A stretch of 64,000 nt of DNA from Telopea speciosissima (taxonomy: Eukaryota; Streptophyta; Magnoliopsida; Proteales; Proteaceae): NCBI RefSeq assembly GCF_018873765.1, contig NC_057916.1, positions 12,583,501 to 12,647,500 of the forward strand, read 5' to 3'. Positions within the stretch are counted from its first letter, which is position 1. The number at the start of each line of letters is the position of its first letter. This document shows, piece by piece, positions 24,901-36,953 of the stretch. The translations under genes and the position numbers were made by a program. The notes below the pieces were generated by a model. That model saw nothing but the letters and a program-made list of their open reading frames with translations. It ran no database searches and was not told where the DNA came from.

Positions 24901-27900
24901 GGAGATTGATGAAATCCAAATACTTTCCAAATTCCTCATTTCTCAATGCTCAATGTCCTGCTACCGCATCATGGGGATGGAAATCTGTATGTTCTGCAAG
25001 AGATCTCATTCGAAAGGGTCTGTTTATCCAGTTAGGGAATGGACAATCTATTGATCCATGGTTAGACTATTGGATCCCCTCTCATCCGCCTTCTGTCGAT
25101 CCATACCCTTTGCTTTTTGGTGCGCCAAAGAGGGTCGCGGACTTGATTGATTTTCAAAATGGCATTTGGAAGAGAGAAATGGCTTTTCATTGGTGGCCTC
25201 CTGATGTGGCGTGTTGCATCTTATCGATTCCTATACTGATCTTCCCTGTTCAAGATAAATTCATATGGGCAGCAACGTCCAATGGTATCTTCTCTGTAGC
25301 TTCTACATACAGTAGTATCGCATCAAATGGCTTTTCTTGTTCAACTGATCCTTTATGGCTCAAGATATGGCATCTCCCTGCTGTCCACAAAGTGCAACAT
25401 CTAATATGGAAAGTGCTTCCTAACAAGCTTCCCCTTCCGGACATTCTTATTAGTAGAGGACTGAACTTGACTCCTACTTGTTCTCTTTGTCTTGAGCATA
25501 ACCAATCTATGGAGGACCTGTTCGGAGGTTGCAGACTGGTTCGTCAAGTATGGCACCACGCGGGGCTACTTCACCTCTTCACAAATCAGCCTATCACTAC
25601 TGCAATTCGTAATCTCATTAAAGGTCAGAATAACGGTGATAAGGATTGTATCTTGTTGATCTCATATTGCTGCAGTATCTTATGGAACATATGGATTGGT
25701 TATTGGGATTGGACATTCCGTCAACAAATATTCGAACCAAGAGAGGTGGTACTAAGATCAATTAGAGGGGCTAAGGAGGTCGTTAATCAGTTTCATTTCA
25801 CTTTGGTAAGAGCAAGAAGATTCGTGAGTTGGAACCAACCTCATCATCCGTTTGTAAAGTTCAACATAGATGGAGCAAGCTTGGGAAACCCGGGCAACGC
25901 CGGTATAGGTGGAGAGTGTACCAAGATTCGAATTCTAACTTCATTTGCAGTTTTTCAGATGGTATCGGTTGGAAATTTGCCTTAGTGGCTGAAGCCTTGG
26001 CTGTTAGGAGGGGATTGAAGTTAGCTCAGTCACTCAACATAAGGAAGGTTATTTTTGAAACTGACAATCTCATTGTCATGCGAATTCTAAGCAGACAATC
26101 TGATGCTATCCCTTGGAGAATTAGAACTATCAATAATGACTGCTTCAACATGGTTCCTTTCTTTGATGATGGTAGGTTCTCTTATTCCTTAAGGGAGGCT
26201 AATGCGGTTGCTGACTCACTAGCTTCGCTTGCTGCGTCTTCCCAGCAATCTTTGTGTTGGTTATCCCCCCCCCCCCCCCCCTCTCTATTTCTCTTCTCTT
26301 GTATGCTGACTATATTGGAACTTTGTTCCCTTGGTAATAATGTCTTCTTATCAAAAAAAAAAAAAAAGCTGCTTGGATCTCAACGTTCCACCACCAAGTC
26401 TCCCTAGGGGGTTGCTGACTACCCTTCGCTCCCCTAGTAAAGATGAAATATGCAAAACTTAAATGCCCAGAACTATACTAAATCTGTAAAATGTAAATAA
26501 GCAATAAATAGCCAAGGGTATATTATAATTTTGACACTTCCAGAAAATGTGACACTAACCCTTGTAACAAAGTAGAGCTGTGTTGACTCATAGCCATCTT
26601 GTGCATTGCAATATAGTTGTTGAATTTCCCCCGACTCAAGATTACATCTAATAAAGAAAAAAGCAGTAGGTCTGACATTCAACTCCCTACGAGATATACC
26701 AATAAAGACAGGATTGCTCTGCAAAATCCAACAAAATCGACATCAGAGATGAGCAGAGGCAATTAAACATTAATCACAATTACTAGACTTAAAATAAAAA
26801 GAAAAATGAAGCCAATGACAATCTCAGATCACTACTATCCCTTCCCAAAGGATGCAATAATAACATATCACATTCATAGTTCCACATGCAGAATAAAGCA
26901 TAAAGTTAGATTATATTTTCACAAGATATAATAACAAGCATGGGCTGCCAACTGCTTGCCGCAGAACAATTAACATTTTCTTTTCAGCAAAAAAGAAGTC
27001 TAGCTGGACTCCCATGCATGGACACCCACTACTCCGCTAGAAAGATCCATCCCAACACACAGAAACTCTAGAAAACTTTTATTAAGCTAAATCATCCGCA
27101 ATGCAATTCGCCACTAGTCATCCAAAGGAACAAAAAGTCATGGAGTTCTAAAGATCGGGCATCCCTGATAAGACGAGATATATGCTCCAGCCTCCAAGGC
27201 GACGCCTTGATAACTATGCTCATGCCTAACTAATGAGTTTCTCCCTACCAGAATAGAGTATTAGAAATCCCGAAAAGTTCAAGATATCAGGAAAAAGGAA
27301 CAAACCAGAATAATAGAAATTTCAATAATTTGAGTAAAGCAGGTCAGATGAATCTGAAACCTTAATTGTACGGTTATCTCAACAGGAATTAAGACCTGCA
27401 AAGTTTGATTCAAATCTAACGGCTAGATCTCAAGTTATGGAACAATCCTACTTCAACTGGGAAAGTTCCAGAACTGCAGAATTGATTCAGATGTTTTAAG
27501 AAATCAAACAGGATTCAATTAAAGGTTCAAAGTCATGATTCAGAAGTACCTTGTATTCAGTTCAGAACAGCAAATCAGAAACTTGAAAACATACAGAGTT
27601 TTCCAGAACTTGGAAAGACAGAAAGAACAACTAGAAAGCAAACTAAAATCAGAATAAGGCAGAATTCTAACCAGTAATCAGGCTTTAGGTGAAGAACCAA
27701 ATATGAAATTGAAATAAAACAGAAAAATAAAGCCGCAGGTGGAAGTTGAGATATTCTATCCTAAATTCGATAGATTGTAGAACAGCAAACAAAATTAGGA
27801 ATCCACCCAATCTTCAGGCTTGGAATTCACCAGAGCCTCACCTGGAATCCACCAAGGACACCCAGAATCCCAGGCAACTACTGAGTCCACAGCAGCATAA

Positions 27901-30900
27901 GTTTCAGAAAACTCAACTCAGTATATTGCTAAAATCAAAGAGGGGGGGGGGGGATTGTAGCCTTTACATGTATCCATAATATTGAGTAAAGGCTGAATCA
28001 TGATTGACTTGTGAAAGGTACAGTTAATCGTGTTCAGAATAGGAAACAAAAACATAAACCAAACTGATTCCACCTCTTCTAATAGACCAGCTGTGGGTGA
28101 GTAATAATCTGAATAGGAAGCTCAAATAATAAACAAAACTTAACTCAAACAGGAGTAGAAATATGTAAACCTAATCCAGCTTGACTAATTACACCCAAAA
28201 AAAAAGAAAATAAGACTGATAATAAGGCCCCACGATTGGATTGTTCAAATCTGTAAAAGAATCTGGAGTCACAGGCCTTTTCTTCTTCTTCCTTTGATAC
28301 TGCTGTGGGTGCACGTGAAGCAGATGTTTGAATTGAATTTGACCCACCTATAATGGTACACGTTGCCAGCTAAATGGTTGACATGGAGCAGTTCACCATG
28401 ATGCAGTGAAACATTGAGTGCACATACAACATGTTGAAAGAAGTAAAAGTGCACAAACAGAAAAGTCAAGATCCTAGAGCTTAGTAACAGAGAAATCATC
28501 CGAGTCTCAGGTAACATAAAAACAGAAAGAACATTTTATGTGAAAGCATAATATATGGAAGGGTGATCCCCAGTTCAATTAAGTCATTGTAACTTAACCA
28601 GAGAAGGTGCAGGCACTCCAGTTTCTTCAACTACTTCACGGATAATGCTGTCAAACATTTCCTGAGAAACCCGCTGGTTTATATGGCTCAAGTCTGTTGA
28701 GTCCTTTTCATGTTGATGGGCTAATATCCCAATTTCATGGGGCTGCAAACAATGGAACACATTTTGTAAGCAACTGGAATGCATTAAACAAAACAGCCTG
28801 TACAGCCAAGCACCAAGGCCAGTGCTGCCAGCAACTGCTACCATAGCCATCTAGGCAACCCATGCTGCTAAATGGGTTGAGAGAGAGAGGGATGTGGCAT
28901 ATTTCTTAGAGGTAATTCAGAAAGAAAAAAAAAGAAAGTTACCTCTGGATGGCCTCCTGGGAAAACAAAATGTCCAGGAAATTCCCCTACATTATTGCTT
29001 CTTTGCAATACAATGATCTTTTTATCAGCTGTCTCTACAACTGCACCATTACCCAAGGGACTTGAGGTGTGTTGACAACGAATAGAGTCATCTGCAGGGC
29101 AGTAGAGCTAATGTAATAAAAAAAAATGAACATGGTACCAAACTCAATGTAGACTTCTAAAGACAAAGATAGTACTAAACTTGACTATCTCAAAACCAAC
29201 TTAAAATAGAATAATTATGACCAAAAGTACCCTTCTGAAGATACTTTAAGATTACACAAGTAACCCAGAAAAAGAAAGTTCTTTGGCTCAAAATACGTAT
29301 ATCAATTCTCAGCACAGCCAGCCTAGCCTGTTCTGCTGGCCCAATTCATTATCAGGTGGTCATCGAATTTGGCCCTATAGTCGGATTGTTAAATGGGTTG
29401 GGCTCAAGCAGGGGCTCCAGACTCATGGGTAAGTGTACCCTCTCACTCCCAGCTTAAACTCGCTTAGCCTACTTGATTGCCCTCTCAAACTCATCCAAAT
29501 CTGATTGAACAAGCCCAAGTGCCCAAACAGCATATTTCTATCATAATGAAATAATTAAATTTAAAAGTTTTCATTTCTTATTCAACATTTTAGTTTTTAA
29601 ACAAAATGCCTGAACCCGCTTAACTATAAATGGGCTGGGTTTGGGCATGCATACCCAATACAATTTAATAATCGGGTGGGCTTTGAACAGGCAAATTGTG
29701 CAATGACACACTTGCCAAACCTGCTTCCATCCAGTTGCCACCCTTAGCCCAAACAGTCCAACCATCCCATACAACTTTGACTTTCTTCAATGCTATAAGG
29801 TTTCATGGCCTAAAGAAGCCCCAACATGAGACACATAATAAACCAACTCTTTTCCACTGTTCCTACTCCGCACTGAAACAACAACAATAACAAAAACTCA
29901 GCCTCATCCCAACTTAATGGGGTCGGCTACATGGATCCAAGACAAAACAAAATAGAGAAATCATAGTTATACTCAAAAAATATAAGGTGAAGAAAAGATG
30001 GGAGAAGAGGGATGGGAAAAGAGATGATAAATGACGAAGGAAAAGGAGAAATGGGAGATGGGAAATAAAAGAAATAAACGAAAGATGGAAGGTAGCAAGA
30101 GGAAAGAGGCACAGCCCAACACGCAGGCTAAACTCAGCTAGATGGGGTTTGCGACATGGATCCTTGCCCTCCAAAAGGTTCTGTCCGAGGTCATACTTGC
30201 GACCAGACCTAGACTATGCATGTCCTTCCTCACCACTTCTCTTATGGTCATTTTAGGTCTACCCCTAGCTCTTTTAGCTCCTTCAATTGGGATCATATCA
30301 CTCCGCACTGAAACAACTACTTTGAAAATGGATTTTTAAAAATCATGTTGGATAATCATGTCGAGGAATGATAATATTATAGGCATATGTAAAAACATGT
30401 TAAAAGTGCCATTTAGTTCCTTGATTCCCGGAGAAATTTTAAACATATCAAACCAGGCTTAACAAATGCAAAAACAAGATTCGTGTAGCTCCTACATATA
30501 AAACATTGCAAAACAATTTTTTCCCTTGTCAATGAATTATTAATCTCACAAAATACACATATGGCAAAGGATGTATCTTTAGCCTTAATGTATTGCCATA
30601 CCTAAGAGGAATCAGTAATGTTTCTCAGGAAGTGTTGGGGCAAGAAAAGACTTCAGTGTGAATTGAAATTTCTTGAAACAGAAAGCATCACCAACTGCTA
30701 GTGTAGGTACTGGTCTGCTGCTAATCAGCTAGGAAATCCAAAGTCCAAGAACCAAGATGGAGGAAAATAACAGGATACGATGCATATCTTATTCAATCTA
30801 TGTGCTAATTGCTTGCAACATTACCTTCTGAAGGAACAAGAAATTTCTCCCATAGAGGATTTAAATTTGTGCCGACAAAAGTCCTAAATGACAAGTAGAG

Positions 30901-33900
30901 CATACATGAATCATTAACTGTGCAAAAGAAATTAAAATAATACAGAGAGTCCAAACATTTCAAGCAAAACCATGTCACACTGAAATTTCTAGACATTATA
31001 ACACTTTAAGGACAAGGTGGAAAGAGGAATAAAATAAAATAAAATATGTGCAAATGGTACTCCTGGATAGAGTGGATAACAGGGAAGTGGCTCCACGGTA
31101 TAGGAGAAACTGGATGATTGGTCTCGACTAAAGAACCTAACAAGTTGAAGAACTCTCCATGGATCACGTATGTAATGATAAAAAAATCTCAAAAATGGGA
31201 TCTATGAAAGAAATTTCTTCGCTCTGCTCCAGTTAGCAAGGAGATCCCTGAAGTCTAATAAGGCTCCTTTGAGACACACCAACCCACAGAAAATTTGCCT
31301 TCTTTTGCCAAACAGCATTGCCTGAGAACAGCTTAGAAATGAAATTTTGATCAATTAGGAAGAAAATAAGAAATATATCCTTTACAGAGGATGGTGAGAA
31401 GACAGTAAGTTTTTGCTAGGCCATTTGTCAGAACTTTCATCTATTTGGAGTATTTCAAAAGCCCAGAACCCAGCTTGAACATATCCAAGATTGGGATATA
31501 TGGTTCTTTCCATCAAAGAATGACATGCATTGCCATTTGCTGGGACTTTTGTAGGTAAGGACCAGGCACTGTTTGAGAATAAGGTTGGTTCAATCATCAA
31601 TGGAATTGGTGGAAAGGAGAAGACACTTTTTTTCCCTTGGTTGTATATAAAGGAGTTCAAAGGCCTCAAGAGTCAAGATTGTTACTTTCCTCTCCCACGC
31701 ACGGTTCATGCAGCAATTAATTTTCCTTGCTATGTCCTCAAATGCTATTAGTACTTACTAAGAGGCATAATGTTCTCCTAATACAACATCAATATAGCAA
31801 ATAGATTCATGTTTGTTTTGATCATTAACAAATTATAGTCTCACAGTTTAACTTATCAACGGGGGAGGCAGATGCATATGGTTTGAAATTAGAGTTGAAG
31901 TGTACAAGAAATACATTCATCTCATCTCCCTATCAAATCCACCACTTCAAACCAAGTGAAAATTTTATTCAAAAGGAAAAGAAAAGGGGGGGGGGGGGGG
32001 GAGAGAGGGAAGAACCAAATAAAAACCTGAAGATTATGTATGTCCAGGGAATATAATTAAATATTCAAACAAAAACTGGATTTCTTTTGGGTCTATGAAT
32101 TAACTGTGCAATCTTAGAAGAGAACATCATTCCCCCAGCAATGATCATGATTCTTCAGAAAGCCATTTGAAAATTAAAAAGTAACAGGTTTAGGTTTATT
32201 ACTGATAAAACAAGAGAGTTTCCTCTTTCATATTCATTTAGAAAAAAAAAAAAGAGCAACCTTGTACCGCATCAGAATTGCATAACCCAGTGCCAACCAA
32301 TATTTTCATCCATTGATTACATGAAGGGGCTTTCTAACAATGGGTTGTCCTTGCATTGAACCATCTACCCATTGTGGTCCCCCCGAACCCAAAAACAAAA
32401 AAAAAAAGGTGTTAGACCAATAATATAGTAATTCCATCTTAGAACTTATGATCCTAGAAAATTCACACATGACTTAGTTGGATTCATAGGCGTCCAGGTG
32501 CCTTGTTGGTGTAGCCTTGCATCCAGACCCCCTCCAACGCCTTGGATCTCCTAGACATTGTGACAACTATGATTGGATTCTCTGTTAAATTGTGAACGAA
32601 TAACACAGACCCCCTGATTATCCAGAGTTAAGACAGTACCGTAAACTAATATTATTGAAATATTTTAGTTTCTCCAGCCAATGCATGAGAGTCCAAGTGC
32701 TCTGCAAGTCACAAGAAAGCTAACACCAACAGTATATATATGAAAAAAGTGAACATAACTTATATGGGATTCAAGTAAATTGATCAATGCACAATTTAAC
32801 TGATACTGACCCAGGAGGGGGGGGGGGGAGGGAGGAGAACCGTTGCATTTATGAGAACCAGACCTTATGCTCATGCTTACAAAAATTCCTTTTGGAAAAT
32901 AGACTAAATAGCAGAAGCTAGACTTTTAGATTCTTCGAAAGTGCAGTAGAGATTTGCAGGAAATGACATCTGCCCCAAATAATCAATATGAGTCCACAAA
33001 GTTCCAATTGAATTATTTACATCTGCCCTAAATAATCGATGCGAGTCCACAAAGTTCCAATTGAATATTTACATCTGCCCTAAATAATCAATAAGAGTTC
33101 TCAAAGTTCCAAAAGAATATAATTCAAGAGAGAGAGAGACCTGTAATCTGTCAAACCAAGTTGAAGACATACATGGGACACTTGGTTAGAATCACCATGT
33201 TTATACAATACAAGCCCTCTATGCTGTAGAATTTACAAACAAATATAACAGGAGTTATTCATGCCCAAAAAAGTCCACCAAGAAATTCAGAGTACTTCAA
33301 GCACTAACAAACAGAAGTTAAATTGGAGCTACTTTTTGAATGTAGAAAATATTTTTCAATAAGAAAAGATGAAAATTGTTCTTCAAAAAAGCCATGCAGG
33401 GTCCAATCTCAATTATTCATCAATTAGAGTTCTTCACACTATTTTCAACATTTCTTGATACAGGACAACATTTAAAAAAAAATTGTACATTGCCCAAAAC
33501 ACATCCATATTCCCCCCACCATATTCATTTTGTTGATGGATTATAGTGTGTTAACTTGGCACACTATATCCATAGTGACTGGGGAGTCAGGAAAGACTTC
33601 AATTCCTACAAAACAAAAAAAAATCTCAAATCTATCGTCTAGTTAAACATTAAAGACCCACTTTTTTTTTTTTCCAAGCAATTTCTTTAAACTCCATATC
33701 CATACATACTTGGACTTCTGCTCTGGTTTCCCTTGATTCCACACCTAACCTAAGTAGAACTGTAAATGACAGTTGCCAGGAATTGAAAATTTTTACAACC
33801 CAGATAATCTAAACCAAAATTAGAAGACTGAACAAATGACAAATAAAAAGAATTGAATTGGACCATACCAAGACCCAAAACTAAAATACCAGAATACCCT

Positions 33901-35365
33901 TACAACCCAAATTAAGTAGAACTAAAAAAAATAAAAATAAATAAATAAATAAACCCAAAGTAGCGATTGGAGACCCATCCCACCCTCACTGCTCCCCGTA
34001 GCTTGAGATGCCCTTCAACCTGAACTGTTGACCAGACATTAAGGTGGTCCCTTGTAAGCCCAACTTACAGATAAACCAAAGTAATACAAATTAGTTGCTC
34101 GCTTGCTATGTATTGGATTAAGGTACCATGTGCTTTTCCTCCAGTCGTGCATATTCTCCCTTCTAATGGAGTTGCTGAATAACTCAAAAAAGCTGGTCTA
34201 GCCAGATAGAACATCGTTTCCCATGCATTTCCATACGTCAATTTGAAAATCATTTAATCCTAAAGCTTTTAATATTACTTCAAATATCTTCGATCAACAA
34301 AAGTACCAATTATCTTTGATCTCATCAGCATTAACGAGTTTTCTCTACAACTCCATTTGTTAATTTTATGTAAAAATAAAATTTGTAGTTATAAAATATG
34401 CTTTTTATTTTCTCTGTCATTTGTCCTCCTCCCGGTTACACATGACAGGAAGCATATTAAGCTTGGTTCATCTAAAAGAATCCAACCATATAACGTGTTG
34501 ACTAGTGTCCTCCATGGATGATAAATTTATGACTGAATGAAGACACCATCCCTCCTTTGATAAGTATCCTTGACCCCATGGTGTAGGCGTTTATGTTTCC
34601 TCCATTATTGTAGCAAGTCTATGTAGACCTTTCTCAAATCCCACAATTCTCGTATTCACATAATGAATCATTTACAATTTATCGCCAGTTCAGACCATGA
34701 TGCAGTAGTATTGTATTACACAGAAACTCCAAGCAATTAAAGAATGAAATCAGATTTCTGTGAATTACACATTCAAATACGAAAGATTATAGCAAAAAGG
34801 AACAAAATTCTACAAAATGAAATCACAGAAAGAGGAAACATACCCTAAACTTTTGGCCATCGTACAGAGATGGATTCTCACTAATCCGTCGTTCCCATAT
34901 CTAACCCCGAAAAAAAGTTTGACAAACGCTACAAGTTAAGGTAAATAGCAGACAGTAACCATATGTGCCTAGAGCAGGGTCAAGAAGAGAAGAATAGTGA
35001 GATAAGGAAACAACCTACCTCAGAAATGGTGTTCTCCAAGTCAGTGTCCGGGTGCGGAATCCTATCGTAAGATTCACTAAAGTCCACGGAAACCTTAAAT
35101 CCAGCAAAAGATTATTGATCAATTTAATGAAATTGAGAAAAGCGAATACCATCAAATTACCAGACAGATTCAAGCCATATCGCATATGGCTTTGGATCAA
35201 ATACAGTAAAAACTTTTTTCTTGAAAGGACAAATAAGAGGAGTGGAAAGAGAGTAGAGTAGAGCTCAGAGAGGCGAACCTGTGCAGGGGAGAGACCAGAG
35301 GGGCACTTCAACAGAAGTTTGTATGAAGGAGGAGAGGAGGGAGAACGAGGCACCGCATTCTCCAT
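21908..35365 (-). CDS. NUDT9: Nudix hydrolase 9 (NUDT9/NUDX9, human NUDT22-like)
   Basis: Nine minus-strand exons: 35365-35279, 35093-35019, 34900-34844, 33223-33141, 30883-30825, 29091-28943, 28742-28599, 26718-26560, 22003-21908. Together they give 909 nt, 302 aa plus stop, close to the roughly 310 aa of the Arabidopsis protein. All introns are GT-AG and every phase agrees. Landmarks: KLLLKCPSGLSPAQ, SYDRIPHPDTDLENTISE, TFVGTNLNPLWEKFLV, GNGAVVETADKKIIVLQRSN, GHFVFPGGHPE, the Nudix-box core REVVEETGV, then NPVFIGISRRELNVRPTAFF and KMPGCHAGGYALYALM at the end. The family hydrolyses nucleoside diphosphate sugars; Arabidopsis NUDX9 is reported as a GDP-mannose hydrolase affecting ammonium response, and human NUDT22 acts on UDP-sugars. 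The G and first E of the canonical box are separated from REVVEETG by an extended loop, as in this subfamily. Intron 8 carries two nested LINEs and intron 5 a truncated LINE, yet the reading frame is uninterrupted. Confidence 0.94.
22026..22042. repeat. Target-site duplication of RTE LINE, left copy
   Basis: AGTAAAGATAAAATATA directly precedes the (CAA)n tail of the minus-strand RTE element. It matches 15 of 17 bases of AGTAAAGATGAAATATG at 26436-26452. Confidence 0.88.
24059..24067. repeat. Target-site duplication of L1 element, left copy
   Basis: GCTGGTTGG here pairs with GCTGCTTGG at 26368-26376 (8 of 9). Removing the L1 and one copy restores the RTE frame E-I-Q-A-A-I-K-T-K. Confidence 0.85.
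24068..26367 (+). mobile_element. L1-type LINE fragment (RT C-terminus, zf-RVT, RNase H)
   Basis: A 5'-truncated L1-type element inserted in the RTE copy in opposite orientation. It retains an RT remnant with GIRQGDPLS-like text in broken frames, the catalytic FADDLILFGEA (about 24300), the YLGIPYVGGKLS region, a zf-RVT domain with IWHLPAVHKVQHLIWK and CSLCLEHN (25360-25550), and an RNase H domain opening FNIDGASLGNPGNAGIGG (25858) and continuing in another frame through LREANAVADSLASLAA (26190-26240). Frames change near 24743-24837 and again near 25915, so it is a pseudogene. It ends in ttcttatc followed by a poly(A) of about 15. Confidence 0.92.
26436..26452. repeat. Target-site duplication of RTE LINE, right copy
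   Basis: AGTAAAGATGAAATATG is the partner of the duplication at 22026-22042. It marks the 5' truncation point of the RTE, only about 110 bp from NUDT9 exon 8. Confidence 0.88.
29865..30317 (-). mobile_element. Short RTE LINE copy with 18-bp target duplication
   Basis: The element body is 29883-30299 (417 bp). It has the same (CAA)n and 'cttaatggggtcggctacatggatc' 3' end, and further text ('ggtcatacttg', 'ctatgcatgtccttcct'), as the larger RTE copy at 22043. ACTCCGCACTGAAACAAC is duplicated perfectly at 29865-29882 and 30300-30317. It is 5'-truncated, non-coding and lies in NUDT9 intron 5, same orientation as the gene. Confidence 0.93.
32485..32570. repeat. AGGCG-word patch in NUDT9 intron 4
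   Basis: Text ggcgtccaggtgccttg ... cctccaacgccttgga ... gtgacaactatg resembles patches at 890-960, 5780-5865 and 27190-27215. It shares the words GGCGTCCAGG and CGCCTTGG and the closing phrase acaactatg with some of them. Confidence 0.55.
32966..33122. repeat. Three tandem units of about 52 bp in NUDT9 intron 4
   Basis: Units beginning acatctgcccyaaataatc start at 32966, 33019 and 33071. The first two are closer to each other than to the third. The array lies just downstream (in gene sense) of exon 4. Confidence 0.9.
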
Positions 35366-35628
35366 CGATATTAAGGTATCAAAGCTACGGCTAACGACTG
35401 CTTGGAACCTTCACACTTAAATGTGTTTCCGTGAACCCGGGAAGAAGAAGCCGTTTCCCTACTGAACCAGATCCCACACAGTCCCTTGGTGCGTTCGCGT
35501 GTGTAAATATGTGCTTGGCCTTGGCCGTGGAGTTGCTCTGGGACGTGACATGTCGCCATTTCGCCATTTCGGAGTGCCAGCAGCCCTCGTGGAATCATGG
35601 AATCGAAAACAAGGGAATCATTATCTTC

Positions 35629-35776
35629 TACGGTTTGCTGACCGATGCGGTTCCTAGTTCCTCTCACAAGAGGGTGGTGGAATCCACCTAGGGCAGCTGA
35701 CCAATACTCTGCCCGAATGGGGTCCACTCCCCTCTTGTGAGAGGAACTAAAGAACCACATCGGTCAGCAAACCGTA
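35629..35776. mobile_element. Foldback MITE upstream of NUDT9
   Basis: Terminal arms of about 45 bp are nearly perfect inverted copies: TACGGTTTGCTGACCGATG at the left, the complement ending at 35776. The loop contains 'ctgcccgaatggggtccac', wording related to the MITEs at 36801 and 58375. It lies about 260 bp upstream of the NUDT9 start codon, so it may sit in the promoter or 5' UTR. Confidence 0.85.
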
Positions 35777-36586
35777 AAGGAAAAAAATTCAATACTACAA
35801 GGCCAAGGGTAAAATCTGCTTCTAGAGCTTAATAATTCACCTAGCCGTGCGACATTAGAGGCTGAGTGGTAATTCTAATTGTAGGAACGGGAATAACAAA
35901 TAACCTATATTCGTCACTTGTCAAATTTCAAAATCTTGCATAACCATCTATTCACACACCTTCCTTAGTTCCCCTCCAAGCATGGTATTAGTGCATGGTA
36001 TCAGATTGGGTATTAGTCACCTGCAAAATCGATATGATATTGGCACGAATCAGACAAGTTTACATCTGATTTTTCATAAAAAAAAGTTAATTGTTTTTAC
36101 TATTTTACCCCTTGTTCATACCATTATGGTATCGACCAGGTAGCGATATCTCGGTCACCTTCAAAACCGTGTAGTATCAGCCCTATCCGGCGAACCAATA
36201 CCGATGCGAGACATTCTAAAACCTGCACTCAACGGGAGAGAGGGGGAGAGAATTGCTGAATGATGGAAATCAAGGCCTAGACAGGAACATGAGAATTACA
36301 TCGTGAAAGCTTTTGAGATATAAAGATGTCACTTCCACTCCTGCAGTGGCCTCTCTGGCTCTAGAGTTCCACCTTTGCTTCCGATGACAATTCTTTGGTT
36401 TTAAATTTCTCTTCTTTTATCTTCTTACACTCTGTTCTCCAAAAGACTTCATTCATTCTTGCTTCCAAGAAGCTAGCAGCTGTACCTCTGCTTTCTTGTG
36501 TGCACTTGGTGAAATTCTAGCATCTCATTTGAATCTGTATAGTTTTTCTTCATATTTATACATTTAGATAACTTCTTCTGATCTGA

Positions 36587-36631
36587 TTATAAATGCAGGA
36601 CTCTACCAAAAAAAAAATTATAAATGCAGGA
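36587..36631 (+). mobile_element. 17-bp poly(A) retroinsertion scar with 14-bp target duplication
   Basis: CTCTACC followed by ten A (36601-36617) lies between perfect copies of TTATAAATGCAGGA (36587-36600 and 36618-36631). This has the structure of a retrotransposition event truncated almost to its tail. Confidence 0.85.
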
Positions 36632-36800
36632 AGTTCCAAAGGTGCTTCTCCAGGAGCTCTTGGGTGCCTAACAATCTCAAGGATCTAATGGTTTTAAGTT
36701 CCTTTGCTTTCTATAAGTTTGCCATTTGTTTTACTTGACATTGCTAGAGCAAAACTATTTGGTTTTGTTAGGAGTTAGGGTTATTGACGGATCTTTATCC

Positions 36801-36953
36801 CCTCAATTTTCATGTCCCTCAATTTCCTCAATTCCATCTAATAGGAAGGCATAAATGACCACCCTACCCCCTGCCCGAACACACTGCCCGGAGTGGGGTC
36901 CACCTCACTCTATTAAAGTGAATTGAGGAAATTGACGGATAGGCAAATTGAGG
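36801..36953. mobile_element. MITE with CCTCAATTT/CAATTTCCTCAATTC ends, copy A
   Basis: Inverted arms of about 34 bp; the inner 15 bp CAATTTCCTCAATTC (36820-36834) is perfectly inverted at 36920-36934. The interior 'gaccaccctaccccctgcccgaacacactgcc' (split here as gaccaccctacccc + ctgcccgaacacactgcc) is shared in diverged form with the element at 58375-58488. Located between ITN1 and NUDT9. Confidence 0.8.

Larger units (their letters stand above)
22043..26435 (-). mobile_element. RTE-type LINE, 5'-truncated, interrupted by an L1 element
   Basis: On the minus strand the 3' end is marked by a (TTG)n tail after ATGTAGCCGACCCCATTAAG, typical of plant RTE LINEs. Reverse-transcriptase frames at 23868-22507 include HMVFIDLEKAYDRVPRDLI, GLHQGSALSPYLFALIMD and a catalytic-site variant FADN in place of (Y/F)ADD. 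Further upstream come KTKKMCFKT (24030-24058) and, beyond the inserted L1, PRETWWWN and EIQA (26377-26435). The endonuclease domain is missing, so the copy is 5'-truncated. Stops, frameshifts and the FADN variant indicate a dead copy. It lies in NUDT9 intron 8 in the same orientation as the gene. Confidence 0.92.

Noticed and set aside
31382-31751. Overlapping frames of 73 and 95 codons in NUDT9 intron 4
   Set aside because: No recognisable homology and no splice-compatible borders; the intron text on both sides is ordinary.
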